Part shown: in pieces, positions 11,741 through 20,101 of the stretch
How the letters are laid out: every line of letters starts with the position of its first letter
How positions within the stretch are numbered: the stretch's first letter is position 1
Notes under the pieces: model-generated
Told to the model about the DNA's origin: nothing
Databases searched by the model: none
The model's input: only the letters and a program-made list of their open reading frames with translations
DNA from: Solidesulfovibrio carbinolicus
GTDB lineage: Bacteria; Desulfobacterota; Desulfovibrionia; Desulfovibrionales; Desulfovibrionaceae
Length of the DNA: 64,000 bases
NCBI RefSeq assembly: GCF_004135975.1
Contig: NZ_CP026538.1
Coordinates: 1,736,001-1,800,000, forward strand
Direction of reading: 5' to 3'
Made by a program: the position numbers and the translations under genes

Positions 11741-12732
11741 GGCTTTGCGCCCCCGGCCAGCCAGGCCGCCCAGCCCAGGGGCGCGCCGCCGGGATTGGCC
11801 CGGGCGTAGTCGTAAAACCGGCGCAGAAAGTCCAGGCGCTGCCGGGCCAGGGCGTCGCGGCCCGGGGCGCTGCCGCCGCTGGTCTTGGCCAGATCCGAGC
11901 CGCCCAGGGCCTTTTGGCGGGCGATGATGTCCTCGAAAGCCACGGCCTGAGCATTTCGCAGCATGTCGACCAGGGTCATGAAGGTGGTGGTGCGTCCGGC
12001 CCCGCCCCGGCAGTGGAAATGCAGCCAGACGTCCGGGGGCAGGCTGCGGGAGAATCGCACGAACCGTTCGACCACGGCGTCGTCGGGCCGGGTATGGTCG
12101 GACACGGCCAGGCGCAGATAGCCCAGGCCCAGGGACGCGGCGGCCTGGGCTTCGCTGACGGCGGGCAGCGGACCGAGCGTCAAGGGTGTGGGGCCGCCGC
12201 GCTTGGCTTCCCGGGCCACGACGATGTCCGGCCGCTCATCGATGGCGGCCAGGAGGGCGGCTTCGGCCTCGGCCACGAAAGCAGCGTCGCGGCCCGGGTT
12301 GCCCTGGTTGTCGGGCAGCCGCCAGGACACGGCATTACCGCCGAGAAAACCGTGGGATTCCCGGCGCAGATCGACGATGACGGCGCGCGGCGGAAATTGT
12401 TCGCGCATAAGGGCCAGCCCGGCCAGGGAGAACTGGCTGCTGCCGGAGACGCGCAGCCCGTTTAAGCCCTCCCGTGAGGGGACGGCAGCCCCGTCCGACG
12501 CGGTCAGGGGGAAAAAACAGGTGCGAAACCGATGGGGCAGGGCGCTGGCGGCAGGGGCGTCCAGGGTCAAAACCCCGACGTCCGGTCCGGGTTCGGCCGA
12601 GGCGGCAGCGCTCGGACCGGCCAGGAACAGGGCCAACACCACGGCCAGCAGCCCGGCCAGGGGCCAGGGCACCGCAAGGCGCGGCCGAGCGGACCGGCGA
12701 AGCCGGCGGCACGACGGCGGCAGGGCGGACAT
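11737..12732 (-). CDS. Exported cysteine phosphatase, phytase-like (PTPLP)
   Basis: 331 residues with an Arg-rich N-terminus and a membrane helix at about 24-45 that looks like a signal sequence. The protein tyrosine phosphatase P-loop is HCRGGAGRT with C241 and R247; the surrounding text (RLPDNQG near 138, REAKRGGPTPL, SDHTRPDD at 211-218, FHCRGGAGRTTTF) matches PTP-like inositol polyphosphatases/cysteine phytases. Likely a periplasmic phosphomonoesterase; inositol phosphates are the family's known substrate but not proven here. AGGAGG precedes the ATG, 12 bases after the acid phosphatase gene. Confidence 0.85.
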   Translation of the reverse strand: MSALPPSCRRLRRSARPRLAVPWPLAGLLAVVLALFLAGPSAAASAEPGPDVGVLTLDAPAASALPHRFRTCFFPLTASDGAAVPSREGLNGLRVSGSSQFSLAGLALMREQFPPRAVIVDLRRESHGFLGGNAVSWRLPDNQGNPGRDAAFVAEAEAALLAAIDERPDIVVAREAKRGGPTPLTLGPLPAVSEAQAAASLGLGYLRLAVSDHTRPDDAVVERFVRFSRSLPPDVWLHFHCRGGAGRTTTFMTLVDMLRNAQAVAFEDIIARQKALGGSDLAKTSGGSAPGRDALARQRLDFLRRFYDYARANPGGAPLGWAAWLAGGAKP

Positions 12733-12744
12733 GGCTTCCTCCTG

Positions 12745-13440
12745 TTACTGGGCCAGCCCCAGGGCGCTGCGGACTTCGGCCCGGGCGGCGGCGTACTGTT
12801 GCTGGAATTCGGGGCTGTTGAACAAGAAGGCGGCGATGACCGTGCCGGCGATGCGGCCGGCGGCCACGTCGCTGGGGTAGTGCACGCCGCCGATCTCGCG
12901 GTTGAAGCGGTACTGCTCGGCCCGGGCCGCCAGGGCTTGGGCCTTTTCCGGGACCATGTTGGCCAGGATGATGGCCATCAAGGTGCCGTAGGTGGAATGG
13001 CCGCTGGGGTAGGAGGCGTTGCCGGGCTTGGGCACGCAGGGATCGATTTGCGCACTGACGGCATAGGGTCGGGGGCGGTCCCAGTGCTTTTTGGCGTTGC
13101 CGAGGATGGCGTCGCCGTTATCCTTGACCGCCTTGAAAAAGGCCGCCGCGACCGGCAACTTTTCGGCCGTGAACTGCGGCCCGACGACATCGGCGAAGCG
13201 GAAGACCTCGCGGGCGGCGTCGGCCTGGGCAAAGGCCACCATGTCCGGGGTGCGGTCCTTTTGCAGTTGCAGGAGCAGGGCGATTTCGTCGCGCTGCTCG
13301 GCCGAATCCATGGCTGGCGGCGGCGGCAGCAGCCGGGCCAGATCGACTTGCCGCGGGCTGACGAACAGGGTTTCGGACCAGGCCAGTTGCGGCAGCGAAA
13401 CAAGCAGGACCAGCAGAAGCAGGCGGAACCGGGCAAGCAT
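12745..13440 (-). CDS. Periplasmic PAP2-type acid phosphatase
   Basis: 231 residues with a signal peptide (LLLLVLLVSLPQLAWS). The three vanadium-haloperoxidase/PAP2 motifs are in order: HWDRPRPY, PSGHST, and REIGGVHYPSD, the layout of class A non-specific acid phosphatases (PhoN type). Start at ATG 13440 with GGAGG 6 bases upstream. First gene of a phosphatase-phosphatase-YihY operon, which suggests scavenging of phosphate from organic phosphoesters in the periplasm. Confidence 0.92.
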   Translation of the reverse strand: MLARFRLLLLVLLVSLPQLAWSETLFVSPRQVDLARLLPPPPAMDSAEQRDEIALLLQLQKDRTPDMVAFAQADAAREVFRFADVVGPQFTAEKLPVAAAFFKAVKDNGDAILGNAKKHWDRPRPYAVSAQIDPCVPKPGNASYPSGHSTYGTLMAIILANMVPEKAQALAARAEQYRFNREIGGVHYPSDVAAGRIAGTVIAAFLFNSPEFQQQYAAARAEVRSALGLAQ

Positions 13441-13691
13441 GGGGAACCTCCACGGGGGGATGTCGGGCCGGGGCGGCCGGGACGGCATAGCCGGGGCTGG
13501 CGCAAGTTATAGGGCCTTGGCCGGCGGCTGTCACGGCCGGGGGCTGCAACCGGCTTGGGCTTTGGAGCGACTGACGGGCATCGGCGCAGGGGATTGGAGG
13601 GATGGGCGCGTCCCTGGCCCGCGCCGGCCTGAAGCAGGAAGATTGTGGAACGGATTCTGCAATATCGCCTGCATACAGGGAGGAATTGCCC

Positions 13692-13856
13692 ATGTTCGCA
13701 CCAAGTATCCATGTGGAATGCGTGAGCTTTTTTGAACCATCCAAGGGGGAATGGCGGGAGGAGCGCGTCAAGGGTCTGGCGGAAGATGAGTCTTTGCGCT
13801 GCCCGGACGACGAGGAAGAGGACTTTCTTTCCTTCTGCCGCCGCTCGCTGCTGTAA
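13692..13856 (+). CDS. Hypothetical 54-aa protein
   Basis: Small soluble protein, no signal or membrane segment, with an acidic central run (DDEEED) and three cysteines. AGGGAGG lies at good spacing before the ATG, the best argument that it is translated. No family recognised. It stands alone between two minus-strand genes and is followed by a strong hairpin. Confidence 0.55.
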   Translation: MFAPSIHVECVSFFEPSKGEWREERVKGLAEDESLRCPDDEEEDFLSFCRRSLL

Positions 13857-13955
13857 TTGCCGGTCGGCCTTCATGGGGCCGACGTTGCACTGGGTGCAGC
13901 GTTACGTCTGGCTGAAGAGCATTTTTCAGAATAACCAAATTTCGTCGTGCAATAC

Positions 13956-13988
13956 AAAGCCGGTTCCCCGCCCGGGGAGCCGGCTTTT
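13956..13988. terminator. Bidirectional terminator
   Basis: AAAGCCGG-T-TCCCCG and CGGGGA-G-CCGGCTTTT form a long stem with a two-base loop, with A-run and T-run at the ends, between convergent genes. Confidence 0.8.
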
Positions 13989-13994
13989 CGTTTT

Positions 13995-14747
13995 CTACTT
14001 CAAGCCGATGGGCGCGCCGGAAGCAAACGCCGGTTCGTGCAGCGGCAGCAGGATGTGGGCCGCCTTCTTGACGCGGACCAGGATGTCGTAGGCCGCGTAG
14101 GGATTGACGCAGGTGCCGGGCGGGATGACGTCCATCTCCCGGGCCGTTATGGCCTTGGGCGGAAAGAAGTTCTCGTTTATCACGCAAAAGCCGGTGATGA
14201 CGGCCTGGCCGGCCGGGGTGTCGACAAAGACCGACATGCCGCCCTCGGTGTGGGCCGGGGTGTGGACCATGCGCAGGCCGGGCAGGATTTCGGTGTCACC
14301 GGTGACCGTCTGCATCTGGCCGGAATCGATGACGTCTTCCACGTATTCGGCGTTGTAGCGAAAGTCCAGGGGGTGCGGGTTGTTGACATGGGCCAGCTCC
14401 CGTTCGTGGGCGTAGATGACCGCGTTTTCCAGATAGGCGTCGTTTTCGCAGTGGTCGTTGTGCAGATGGGTGTGGATGACCACGTCGATGTCGGCCGGGG
14501 TCAGGCCGTACTGGGCCAGGCCGGATTCCAGGGTGTGGATTGTGCCGCCAAGGGCCGCCTGGCGGGCGGCGGACTGCACCGGGCGCATCTCGCCGGTGTC
14601 CACCAGCACCTTCTTGCCGCCGCCTTCCAGATACCAGCCATAGATGGGTATGGTGTAGGGCGTGCCGTAGTCGAACTGGTAGGTCATCATGCCCTTGTCG
14701 AATTCCTTGGAGCCAAGGACAATGGGATGGATCACGTACTTGCCCAC
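13995..14747 (-). CDS. Metallo-beta-lactamase-fold hydrolase, AHL-lactonase-like
   Basis: 250 residues of the MBL superfamily. The zinc motif HxHxDH is H94, H96, D98, H99 (THLHNDH), with a later HTPAHTEGG and D/H positions typical of the N-acyl-homoserine lactonase (AttM/AiiA) branch. Substrate cannot be told from sequence; other lactonases or esterases are possible. GTG at 14747 is chosen because GGAGG lies 8 bases upstream and the fold begins right there; the in-frame upstream extension is low-complexity and implausible. Confidence 0.8.
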   Translation of the reverse strand: MGKYVIHPIVLGSKEFDKGMMTYQFDYGTPYTIPIYGWYLEGGGKKVLVDTGEMRPVQSAARQAALGGTIHTLESGLAQYGLTPADIDVVIHTHLHNDHCENDAYLENAVIYAHERELAHVNNPHPLDFRYNAEYVEDVIDSGQMQTVTGDTEILPGLRMVHTPAHTEGGMSVFVDTPAGQAVITGFCVINENFFPPKAITAREMDVIPPGTCVNPYAAYDILVRVKKAAHILLPLHEPAFASGAPIGLK

Positions 14748-15162
14748 GGTAAAAAACCTCCGCTGCGCGCGCTGAAGTGCCCCGGGCCGCGTAGCGTCCC
14801 GGCGCGTCAGTCGACCGCCCAGGGCAAAAGGTAAGCAGTCGGCGGCGGCGCGGCAAGGGGGACGCCCCCGGCGGCGAGTTGACGGCGGCGGCAAAGACGG
14901 ACACAACGCCCATGGCGATGCGCGCCGCCAGACGCCCCAACAGGCGGGCGATTCGAAACGCATTACTTGAAAATGCAGCCGTATTTTCAAGAAAATGTCT
15001 TGGGATTTTGGCTGTTGCCGGCAAATGAACCGGTAGGCTTTTCGAGTGCGCGTCTCGCCGCGACGGCGCGCCCGCCAGGCCTTGCCGCCTGGTTCGTTTC
15101 TCCGCGCGATATGGCGGTCCGACGCCCGCAAACCGACGCCCACACGTTCAGGTGACCCCTCT
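14748..15162. other. Intergenic region with one copy of a structured repeat
   Basis: Divergent gap between the lactonase-like gene and the acyltransferase. Besides a GC-rich half with no visible genes it holds copy 3 of the three-copy structured element (14959-15050). Promoters for both genes must lie here but no clear consensus stands out. Confidence 0.5.
14959..15050 (+). repeat. Structured dispersed element, copy 3
   Basis: Outer stem CGCA / TGCG encloses a first hairpin (CTTGAAAATGC then GTATTTTCAAG) and a second one (CCGG-caaatgaa-CCGG within GTTGCCGG...GGTAGGC). The same order and spacing occur at 28604-28709 and 38498-38592. Shared segments include TGTTGCC and TAGGC followed by TTTTC. 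This is the most divergent copy. It could be a small RNA, a leader element of the acyltransferase gene, or a mobile palindrome. Confidence 0.6.
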
Positions 15163-16170
15163 ATGATGTATTCCATTCAGATTTTGCGGATCATCGGCAT
15201 GTTGATGATCGTCTATATCCATGTCGGCGTCTACATGACGCTGGTGAACAACGTCGGCGATTCCCTCTTTCACGTCATTCCCGACGCATTCATGTGCAAG
15301 GCCTTCATCTTCTTCAGCATCTCCGGCTTCATCATGGCCTTTCTTCTCGACATCGGCTACCGCAACTTCCTGGTGCGACGCCTTCTGCGCGTCTATCCGA
15401 CCTTTCTTATCGCCTGCGGTCTGGCCATCGCCTTGCGCTATCTGCTCTTTGACCAGCTGCCGGGCAAGGACATGTTCCTGGCCATGACGCTTTTGCCCGT
15501 GGGCTTCGTGGACTATCCCCTCAAGATCGAATGGACGCTCATTTACGAAGTCTGTTACTACCTCATCATCACGCCTTTCGCCTTCCCCAAGACGCGACGC
15601 TACTTCGTGCCGTTTCTCTTCGTCTGGCTCGGGGTCATCCTTATCGCCTACTACGCCTCGGGCATCACGGCCTTTTACGTGCTGCCGCCCTGGAAGCGGC
15701 TTTTCGTCTCCTACGTCAACATCTACTTCATCACCGGAGCCCTGGCCTACCACGCCGCCAAGCGCCTACGCTTCGACTGGTGGCCGGCCTACGTCCTGGC
15801 CATCGTCGCCAGCGCCGCCGTCACCGTGGCCACTTCGGAGGCCTGGAAGCTCGAACCCTACAACATGAAGCAGCTGGCCACCTGGAGCCTGTGCACGGCC
15901 GTGACGCTGGTTTCCCTGGTCAAGCTCGAAAACCATTTCCAGGCCCCGTGGGTGAAGGCCATCGGCCAGTGGGGCGACTACGCCTATGCCGTCTACCTGA
16001 CCCACGCCCTGGTGGTGGGGGTCTTTTTCTCCTGGCTGGTCTACCGGTTCGGCTGGCAGCTCGACAACCGGGCGGCGCTTGTGGCCGTGGGCCTGATTCT
16101 CGTCGTGGGCTATGGCCTGGGCCGGCTGGACGCCGCCGTCCATGGTTACTTCAAGCGGAAATTCGCCTGA
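15163..16170 (+). CDS. Acyltransferase family 3 (OafA/WecH-like) membrane protein
   Basis: 335 residues with about ten transmembrane helices and the family's N-terminal signature helix containing the catalytic histidine (IVYIHVGVYM). These enzymes O-acylate envelope or exported glycans using acyl-CoA. Two consecutive ATGs are possible starts; only a weak AGGTG lies upstream. The SGNH esterase gene follows 151 bases downstream in the same direction, so acylation and deacylation of a glycan may be linked. Substrate not inferable. Confidence 0.85.
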   Translation: MMYSIQILRIIGMLMIVYIHVGVYMTLVNNVGDSLFHVIPDAFMCKAFIFFSISGFIMAFLLDIGYRNFLVRRLLRVYPTFLIACGLAIALRYLLFDQLPGKDMFLAMTLLPVGFVDYPLKIEWTLIYEVCYYLIITPFAFPKTRRYFVPFLFVWLGVILIAYYASGITAFYVLPPWKRLFVSYVNIYFITGALAYHAAKRLRFDWWPAYVLAIVASAAVTVATSEAWKLEPYNMKQLATWSLCTAVTLVSLVKLENHFQAPWVKAIGQWGDYAYAVYLTHALVVGVFFSWLVYRFGWQLDNRAALVAVGLILVVGYGLGRLDAAVHGYFKRKFA

Positions 16171-16321
16171 TGCTCTGCGGCGGGAAAGCCATATGCCCAA
16201 TCATCTCGTGCCGTATGCCCTTGCTGACGCGGTTCTCGTGACGCCGGGCGGCTGGTAGGCGTGATGTACGATATGTCCTTGAGGAGGCGGTTTTCGTGAC
16301 GCTACGCGGCGGGGCGAGCTG

Positions 16322-17254
16322 ATGCCGGCTGCCCGATCGCTTTTCGCCTGGGCGGCCGACGCAGCGCTCATTGCCGCCACGGTCCTGGCCCTGGGCTGGG
16401 CCGGCCGGGAAGTAGCCGCCGATCTCCGGCTCACCCGCCTCCAGGAGCAGGCGGCCCGGCGCGTGCCGCATTTTCCCGACGCGGCCTCGCGCACGGCGTT
16501 CACCGACGCCGCCGGCCGCGAGACGGCCCCGTGCGCGTCGTTTCTCGGCCAAAAGCCGCTGGTCGTCCTGACCATCGGCCAGTCCAACATCGCCAATTCC
16601 GCCTTGGGCGAGTTTGCCCCGCGCCATCGTATCGGAAATTATTTCGAGGGATCGTGTTTCGTCGCGGCCAATCCGCTATTAGGCACGTCGGGCGAGCGGG
16701 CGGCGGCGGTGCTTGATTTCGCTGACGCGGCCCTGGAAGCGGGGCTCTACGACAGCGCGCTTGTCGTGCCGCTGGCGGTGCAGGGTTCGTCGGTGTGGAA
16801 CTGGGCGCGCCACGGCGATTTGCGGCCCATGCTCGAAAGCGCTCTGCGCCGCCTGGACGGGCAGGGGATCAAGCCCAATCTCGTACTCTACCATCAAGGC
16901 GAGGCCGATTGTCTGGTGGGAATGGAAGGGGGGCTGTACGCCGAAGGCTTGGACAACGTCATCAGCGATTTGCGGCGCATGGGCGTGGACGCGCCGGTGG
17001 TGGTCTCGCAAGTCAGCCGCTTCAAGGCGCTTGATTGCCCGGACGCCGCCACCGGGGCTTGCTCACGCATCTGCCCGGATATCCGGCAGGCCCAGGCCGG
17101 GGCGGCCGACCCGTCGCGCGGCGTCTTTGCCGGCCCGGACACGGACATGGCCGTAGCCGAGCGGTTCGACGGCTACCACATGACCGACGACGGCCGCCGT
17201 CGCTTCGCCGCCATGCTGCTGGAAACCGTGCGCGCCCTGCCGCAAGTGCGCTAG
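16322..17254 (+). CDS. SGNH/sialate-O-acetylesterase-like protein, membrane anchored
   Basis: 310 residues. Helix at about 8-27 anchors or exports the protein. The esterase domain shows GQSN (86-89, catalytic Ser88), YHQGEADC and the C-terminal FDGYHMTDDG with the catalytic Asp/His pair, the pattern of SASA-type carbohydrate esterases. Likely removes acetyl groups from an extracytoplasmic sugar. Follows an acyltransferase gene. Confidence 0.8.
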   Translation: MPAARSLFAWAADAALIAATVLALGWAGREVAADLRLTRLQEQAARRVPHFPDAASRTAFTDAAGRETAPCASFLGQKPLVVLTIGQSNIANSALGEFAPRHRIGNYFEGSCFVAANPLLGTSGERAAAVLDFADAALEAGLYDSALVVPLAVQGSSVWNWARHGDLRPMLESALRRLDGQGIKPNLVLYHQGEADCLVGMEGGLYAEGLDNVISDLRRMGVDAPVVVSQVSRFKALDCPDAATGACSRICPDIRQAQAGAADPSRGVFAGPDTDMAVAERFDGYHMTDDGRRRFAAMLLETVRALPQVR

Positions 17255-17320
17255 CTGCTTCTCGTCTTACGCACACGTCTCCATTACCGGTGAAGGGTGT
17301 CCCTTACCCCCTTTTTCCCA

Positions 17321-17372
17321 TATGGGGGGTCCGGGGGCCTCAGGCCCCCGGCCGCCGGAGGCATCTTCCTCT
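17321..17372. terminator. Type-B G/C palindrome after the SGNH gene
   Basis: CGGGGGCCT and AGGCCCCCG form a stem, flanked by GGGGGGTCCG on one side and GCCGCCGGAGGC on the other. Lies between convergent genes. Related copies at 31.7 and 54.5 kb have the same boundary motifs. Confidence 0.65.
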
Positions 17373-17386
17373 GTATTTTCTTCTTC

Positions 17387-18919
17387 TTATCTCTTCTTCA
17401 TCTTCCTACGAACAAAATCAGTAAGCATCCGGGCTTCCTCGACGCGCAGCAGCGAGGCCAGGCCCATGTAGGCCATGGCCCACAGGATGATGAGGATGAG
17501 CGAAAGGTAGGGGCGGTCGGCCGTGGCGTGGGCCCCGAAGCCGACGCCGATGCTTAAGATTGTGCCGATGAAAGTGGTGCGGCCCAGGCGCAGCCAGCCG
17601 GGGCCGAGTTTTTTGCGCAGGACCAGGCCCAGGGCGGCGATGTTGACCCACGACGAGATGGAGGTGGCCAGGGCCAATCCGACATGGCCGGTAGGTCCCA
17701 TGAGGGCCAGGCCGGCGATGACGTAGACCACCAGACACACGGCCGCGACAATGGCCGGGGTGCGGGTGTCGGACAGGGCGAAATAGGCGGAGTACAGCGG
17801 CCGTACGCAGGCAAAGGCGGGCAGGCCCACGCCGTAGGCCACCAGCGCCCCGGCGGTGGCGGCGATGGCCGGCTCGCCAAAGGCCCCGCGCCCGAAAAGC
17901 ACCCGCACCATGGGATCGGCCAGGGCGATGAGTCCGGCGGCGGCCGGCAGGCAGATGAAAAGGGTCAGGCGCAGCGAGGCGTTTAGGGTATCGACGAATT
18001 CCCCGGTCTTGCCGGCCGAGGCGAGCTTGGCCAGGCCGGGCAGGGCGACGGTGCCCACGGCCACGCCGAAGACGCCCAGCGGAAACTGCACCAGCCGGTC
18101 GGCGTAGTAGAGGTACGAGATGGAGCCGGTGGGCAGGTAGGAGGCAAGAAGCGTCCCCAGCACGATGTTGAGCTGATAGACCGCCGCGCCAAAGGCCGTT
18201 GGCAGCATGAGCAGGCCCATGCGCAGCACGCCCTTGTCGCGAAGGGACCATGGCCCGCGCCAGGAGAAGCCGAACTTTTTGAGTTGCGGCAGCTGCATGT
18301 AGACCTGCCCGATGCCGCCGATGACCACGCTCCAGGCCAGGGTGTAGGCCGGATCGAAGCCGAACAGCCAGGCCACGCCCGCGCCGAGGATGATGATGGT
18401 GTTGAGTTCGGAGGTGGCCAGGGCCGGGGCCAGGAAATGGCCGAAGGAATTGAGCACGCCCATGCACAGGGCCACGGCGGAAATCTCGATGATGTAGGGG
18501 AAGACGATGCGCGTGAGATCCACGGTCAGATCGAACAGCGCCGGATCGTCGGCAAAGCCCGGAGTGATGAGTTTGGTCAGCGGCCGGGCAAAGACGATGG
18601 CCAACGTGGTCAAGACGCCCAGGATGATGAGCAGCCAGACCATGGCCGAACGCGGCATGGCAAAGGCCTTTTCGTCGCCGACCTCCTCACGCAGCTTCTG
18701 AAAGACCGGCACAAAGGCCATGGTCATGGAGCCTTCGGCGAAAAGCCGGCGCATCATGTTGGGCAGGCGGTAGGCCACGTAAAAAGCGTCGGCGGCTATG
18801 CCGGCCCCGAGTACGTAGGCCAGGATCATATCCCGGAAAAACCCCAGTATCCTTGACAACAAGGTCGCGCCCCCGACAATGGAGGCGTCCTTGGCAATCT
18901 GTCTGACGTGCTGCGACAT
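17387..18919 (-). CDS. murJ: Lipid II flippase MurJ
   Basis: 510-residue polytopic protein of the MOP/MVF superfamily that moves lipid II across the inner membrane for peptidoglycan synthesis. About 14 helices; N-terminal segment ASIVGGATLLSRILGFFRDMILA with the conserved Arg pair, and the KGVLRMG-type loops of the family, are visible. The start is the ATG immediately before SQHVRQ; a GTG-initiated 18-codon extension runs through a palindrome and is rejected. No partner gene nearby. Confidence 0.95.
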   Translation of the reverse strand: MSQHVRQIAKDASIVGGATLLSRILGFFRDMILAYVLGAGIAADAFYVAYRLPNMMRRLFAEGSMTMAFVPVFQKLREEVGDEKAFAMPRSAMVWLLIILGVLTTLAIVFARPLTKLITPGFADDPALFDLTVDLTRIVFPYIIEISAVALCMGVLNSFGHFLAPALATSELNTIIILGAGVAWLFGFDPAYTLAWSVVIGGIGQVYMQLPQLKKFGFSWRGPWSLRDKGVLRMGLLMLPTAFGAAVYQLNIVLGTLLASYLPTGSISYLYYADRLVQFPLGVFGVAVGTVALPGLAKLASAGKTGEFVDTLNASLRLTLFICLPAAAGLIALADPMVRVLFGRGAFGEPAIAATAGALVAYGVGLPAFACVRPLYSAYFALSDTRTPAIVAAVCLVVYVIAGLALMGPTGHVGLALATSISSWVNIAALGLVLRKKLGPGWLRLGRTTFIGTILSIGVGFGAHATADRPYLSLILIILWAMAYMGLASLLRVEEARMLTDFVRRKMKKR

Positions 18920-18927
18920 GGTTTTTT

Positions 18928-18974
18928 GTGGGGAGGAAACCCCCTTTTTGAAAAAAGGGGGTTTCCTCCCCACA
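18928..18974. repeat. Long palindrome upstream of murJ
   Basis: GGGGAGGAAACCCCCTTTTT and its exact complement AAAAAGGGGGTTTCCTCCCC face each other around two bases. It directly precedes the murJ start, so it is either in the leader or an insulator between murJ and mutM, which run the same way. Confidence 0.7.
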
Positions 18975-19042
18975 CCCCTCCTTCCCTCAAAAACTTTTAA
19001 CGGGTGGTCGAGGCCGCCAAGGCTTCTTGGAACTCCTGACTG

Positions 19043-19140
19043 TGGGAGGGGCGTTTTCCGGCGGCAGGGTCTTCCCTGTCGCCGGAAAACGCCCCTCCCA
19101 TAATCAGGGGGTCCGGGGGGGATGATCCCCCCCGGGGCGT
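19043..19140. terminator. Very strong hairpin plus type-C palindrome downstream of mutM
   Basis: A perfect 21-bp stem (19043-19063 with 19080-19100) whose 16-base loop folds again as CAGGG/CCCTG. It is followed by a type-C palindrome (GGGTCCGGGGGGGATGATCC region, 19107-19140). Both lie just beyond the mutM stop, consistent with termination, though the stem is much longer than needed. Confidence 0.7.
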
Positions 19141-19148
19141 CTTCTGCC

Positions 19149-19994
19149 TTACTTCTGACACTTCCTGCAATAGGTGGAGGTGCGGCCGGCGATTTTGGCG
19201 TGGGTGAGCGGCGCGGTGCAGGCCGGGCAGGGGTCGCCGGATTTGCCGTAGACCTGGAAATGGTTCTGGAAACCGCCTTCCACGCCGTCGGGAGTGCGGT
19301 AGTCGCGGATGGTGCTGCCGCCGGCGGCGATGGCCGCCGCGATGACGTCCTGGACGGCCTTGAGGAGCCGTCGCCGTTGGGCCGGGGTCAGGGCCTTGGC
19401 CGGCGTGTCGGGCCGGATGCGGGCGGCGAAGAGCGATTCGTCGGCGTAGATGTTGCCGATGCCGGCGATGACGGTCTGATCGAGCAGCGCCGCCTTGATG
19501 CGGGTGGACTTGCGGGAAAGCGCTGCCTCGAAAGCGTCGGGCGTCATGTCCCAGGGTTCAGGGCCAAGCGACGCGTAGAAATCCCAGGCGCTCAGGGCCT
19601 CGGGCGTGAGCACCCGGGCCGTGCCGAAGCGGCGCAGGTCGGCAAACACCAGGGTGTTGTCGTCGGAGAGCCGGACGAGCAACCGGGCGCGGTCGGGATC
19701 GGGAGCGCCCGGCGGGGCGATGTGGAAGCGGCCGGTCATCTTGAGATGGAAGGCCAGGACGGCCGGGCCGTCGCCCGGGACCTGGGGGCGCGGGCCGAGG
19801 GTAAGCAGCAGCAGTTTGGCCCGGCGGGCGACGGATTGGATGGTCCGGCCCACGGCCATGGCGGCGAACTCGGCCCGGCGCTTGGGGCCGGCCAGCACCT
19901 TGGCGTCCGGGACGTCGATGCCGGTGATGACGCGGCCGACAAGGCCCGGGGCTAGGGCTCGGGCGATGGTTTCGACTTCGGGAAGTTCGGGCAT
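19149..19994 (-). CDS. mutM: Formamidopyrimidine-DNA glycosylase
   Basis: Base-excision repair enzyme for 8-oxoguanine and formamidopyrimidines, 281 residues. The N-terminus MPELPEVE supplies catalytic Pro2 and Glu3; the conserved lysine lies in the LAFHLKMTG segment; the H2TH region contains QTVIAGIGNIYADE; the C-terminal zinc finger is CPAC...CRKC. All expected residues are present. Start fixed by the invariant N-terminus. Confidence 0.97.
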   Translation of the reverse strand: MPELPEVETIARALAPGLVGRVITGIDVPDAKVLAGPKRRAEFAAMAVGRTIQSVARRAKLLLLTLGPRPQVPGDGPAVLAFHLKMTGRFHIAPPGAPDPDRARLLVRLSDDNTLVFADLRRFGTARVLTPEALSAWDFYASLGPEPWDMTPDAFEAALSRKSTRIKAALLDQTVIAGIGNIYADESLFAARIRPDTPAKALTPAQRRRLLKAVQDVIAAAIAAGGSTIRDYRTPDGVEGGFQNHFQVYGKSGDPCPACTAPLTHAKIAGRTSTYCRKCQK

Positions 19995-20101
19995 GGCGGA
20001 TGCGCTTACACGCGGGTCAGGCCGCCGGCCGGGCGGCGCGACGGACGGTTTTCCGGGAGGCAAGCCCGGTGGTTTTGCGGCGGTACGACGGCGGCATGGC
20101 G

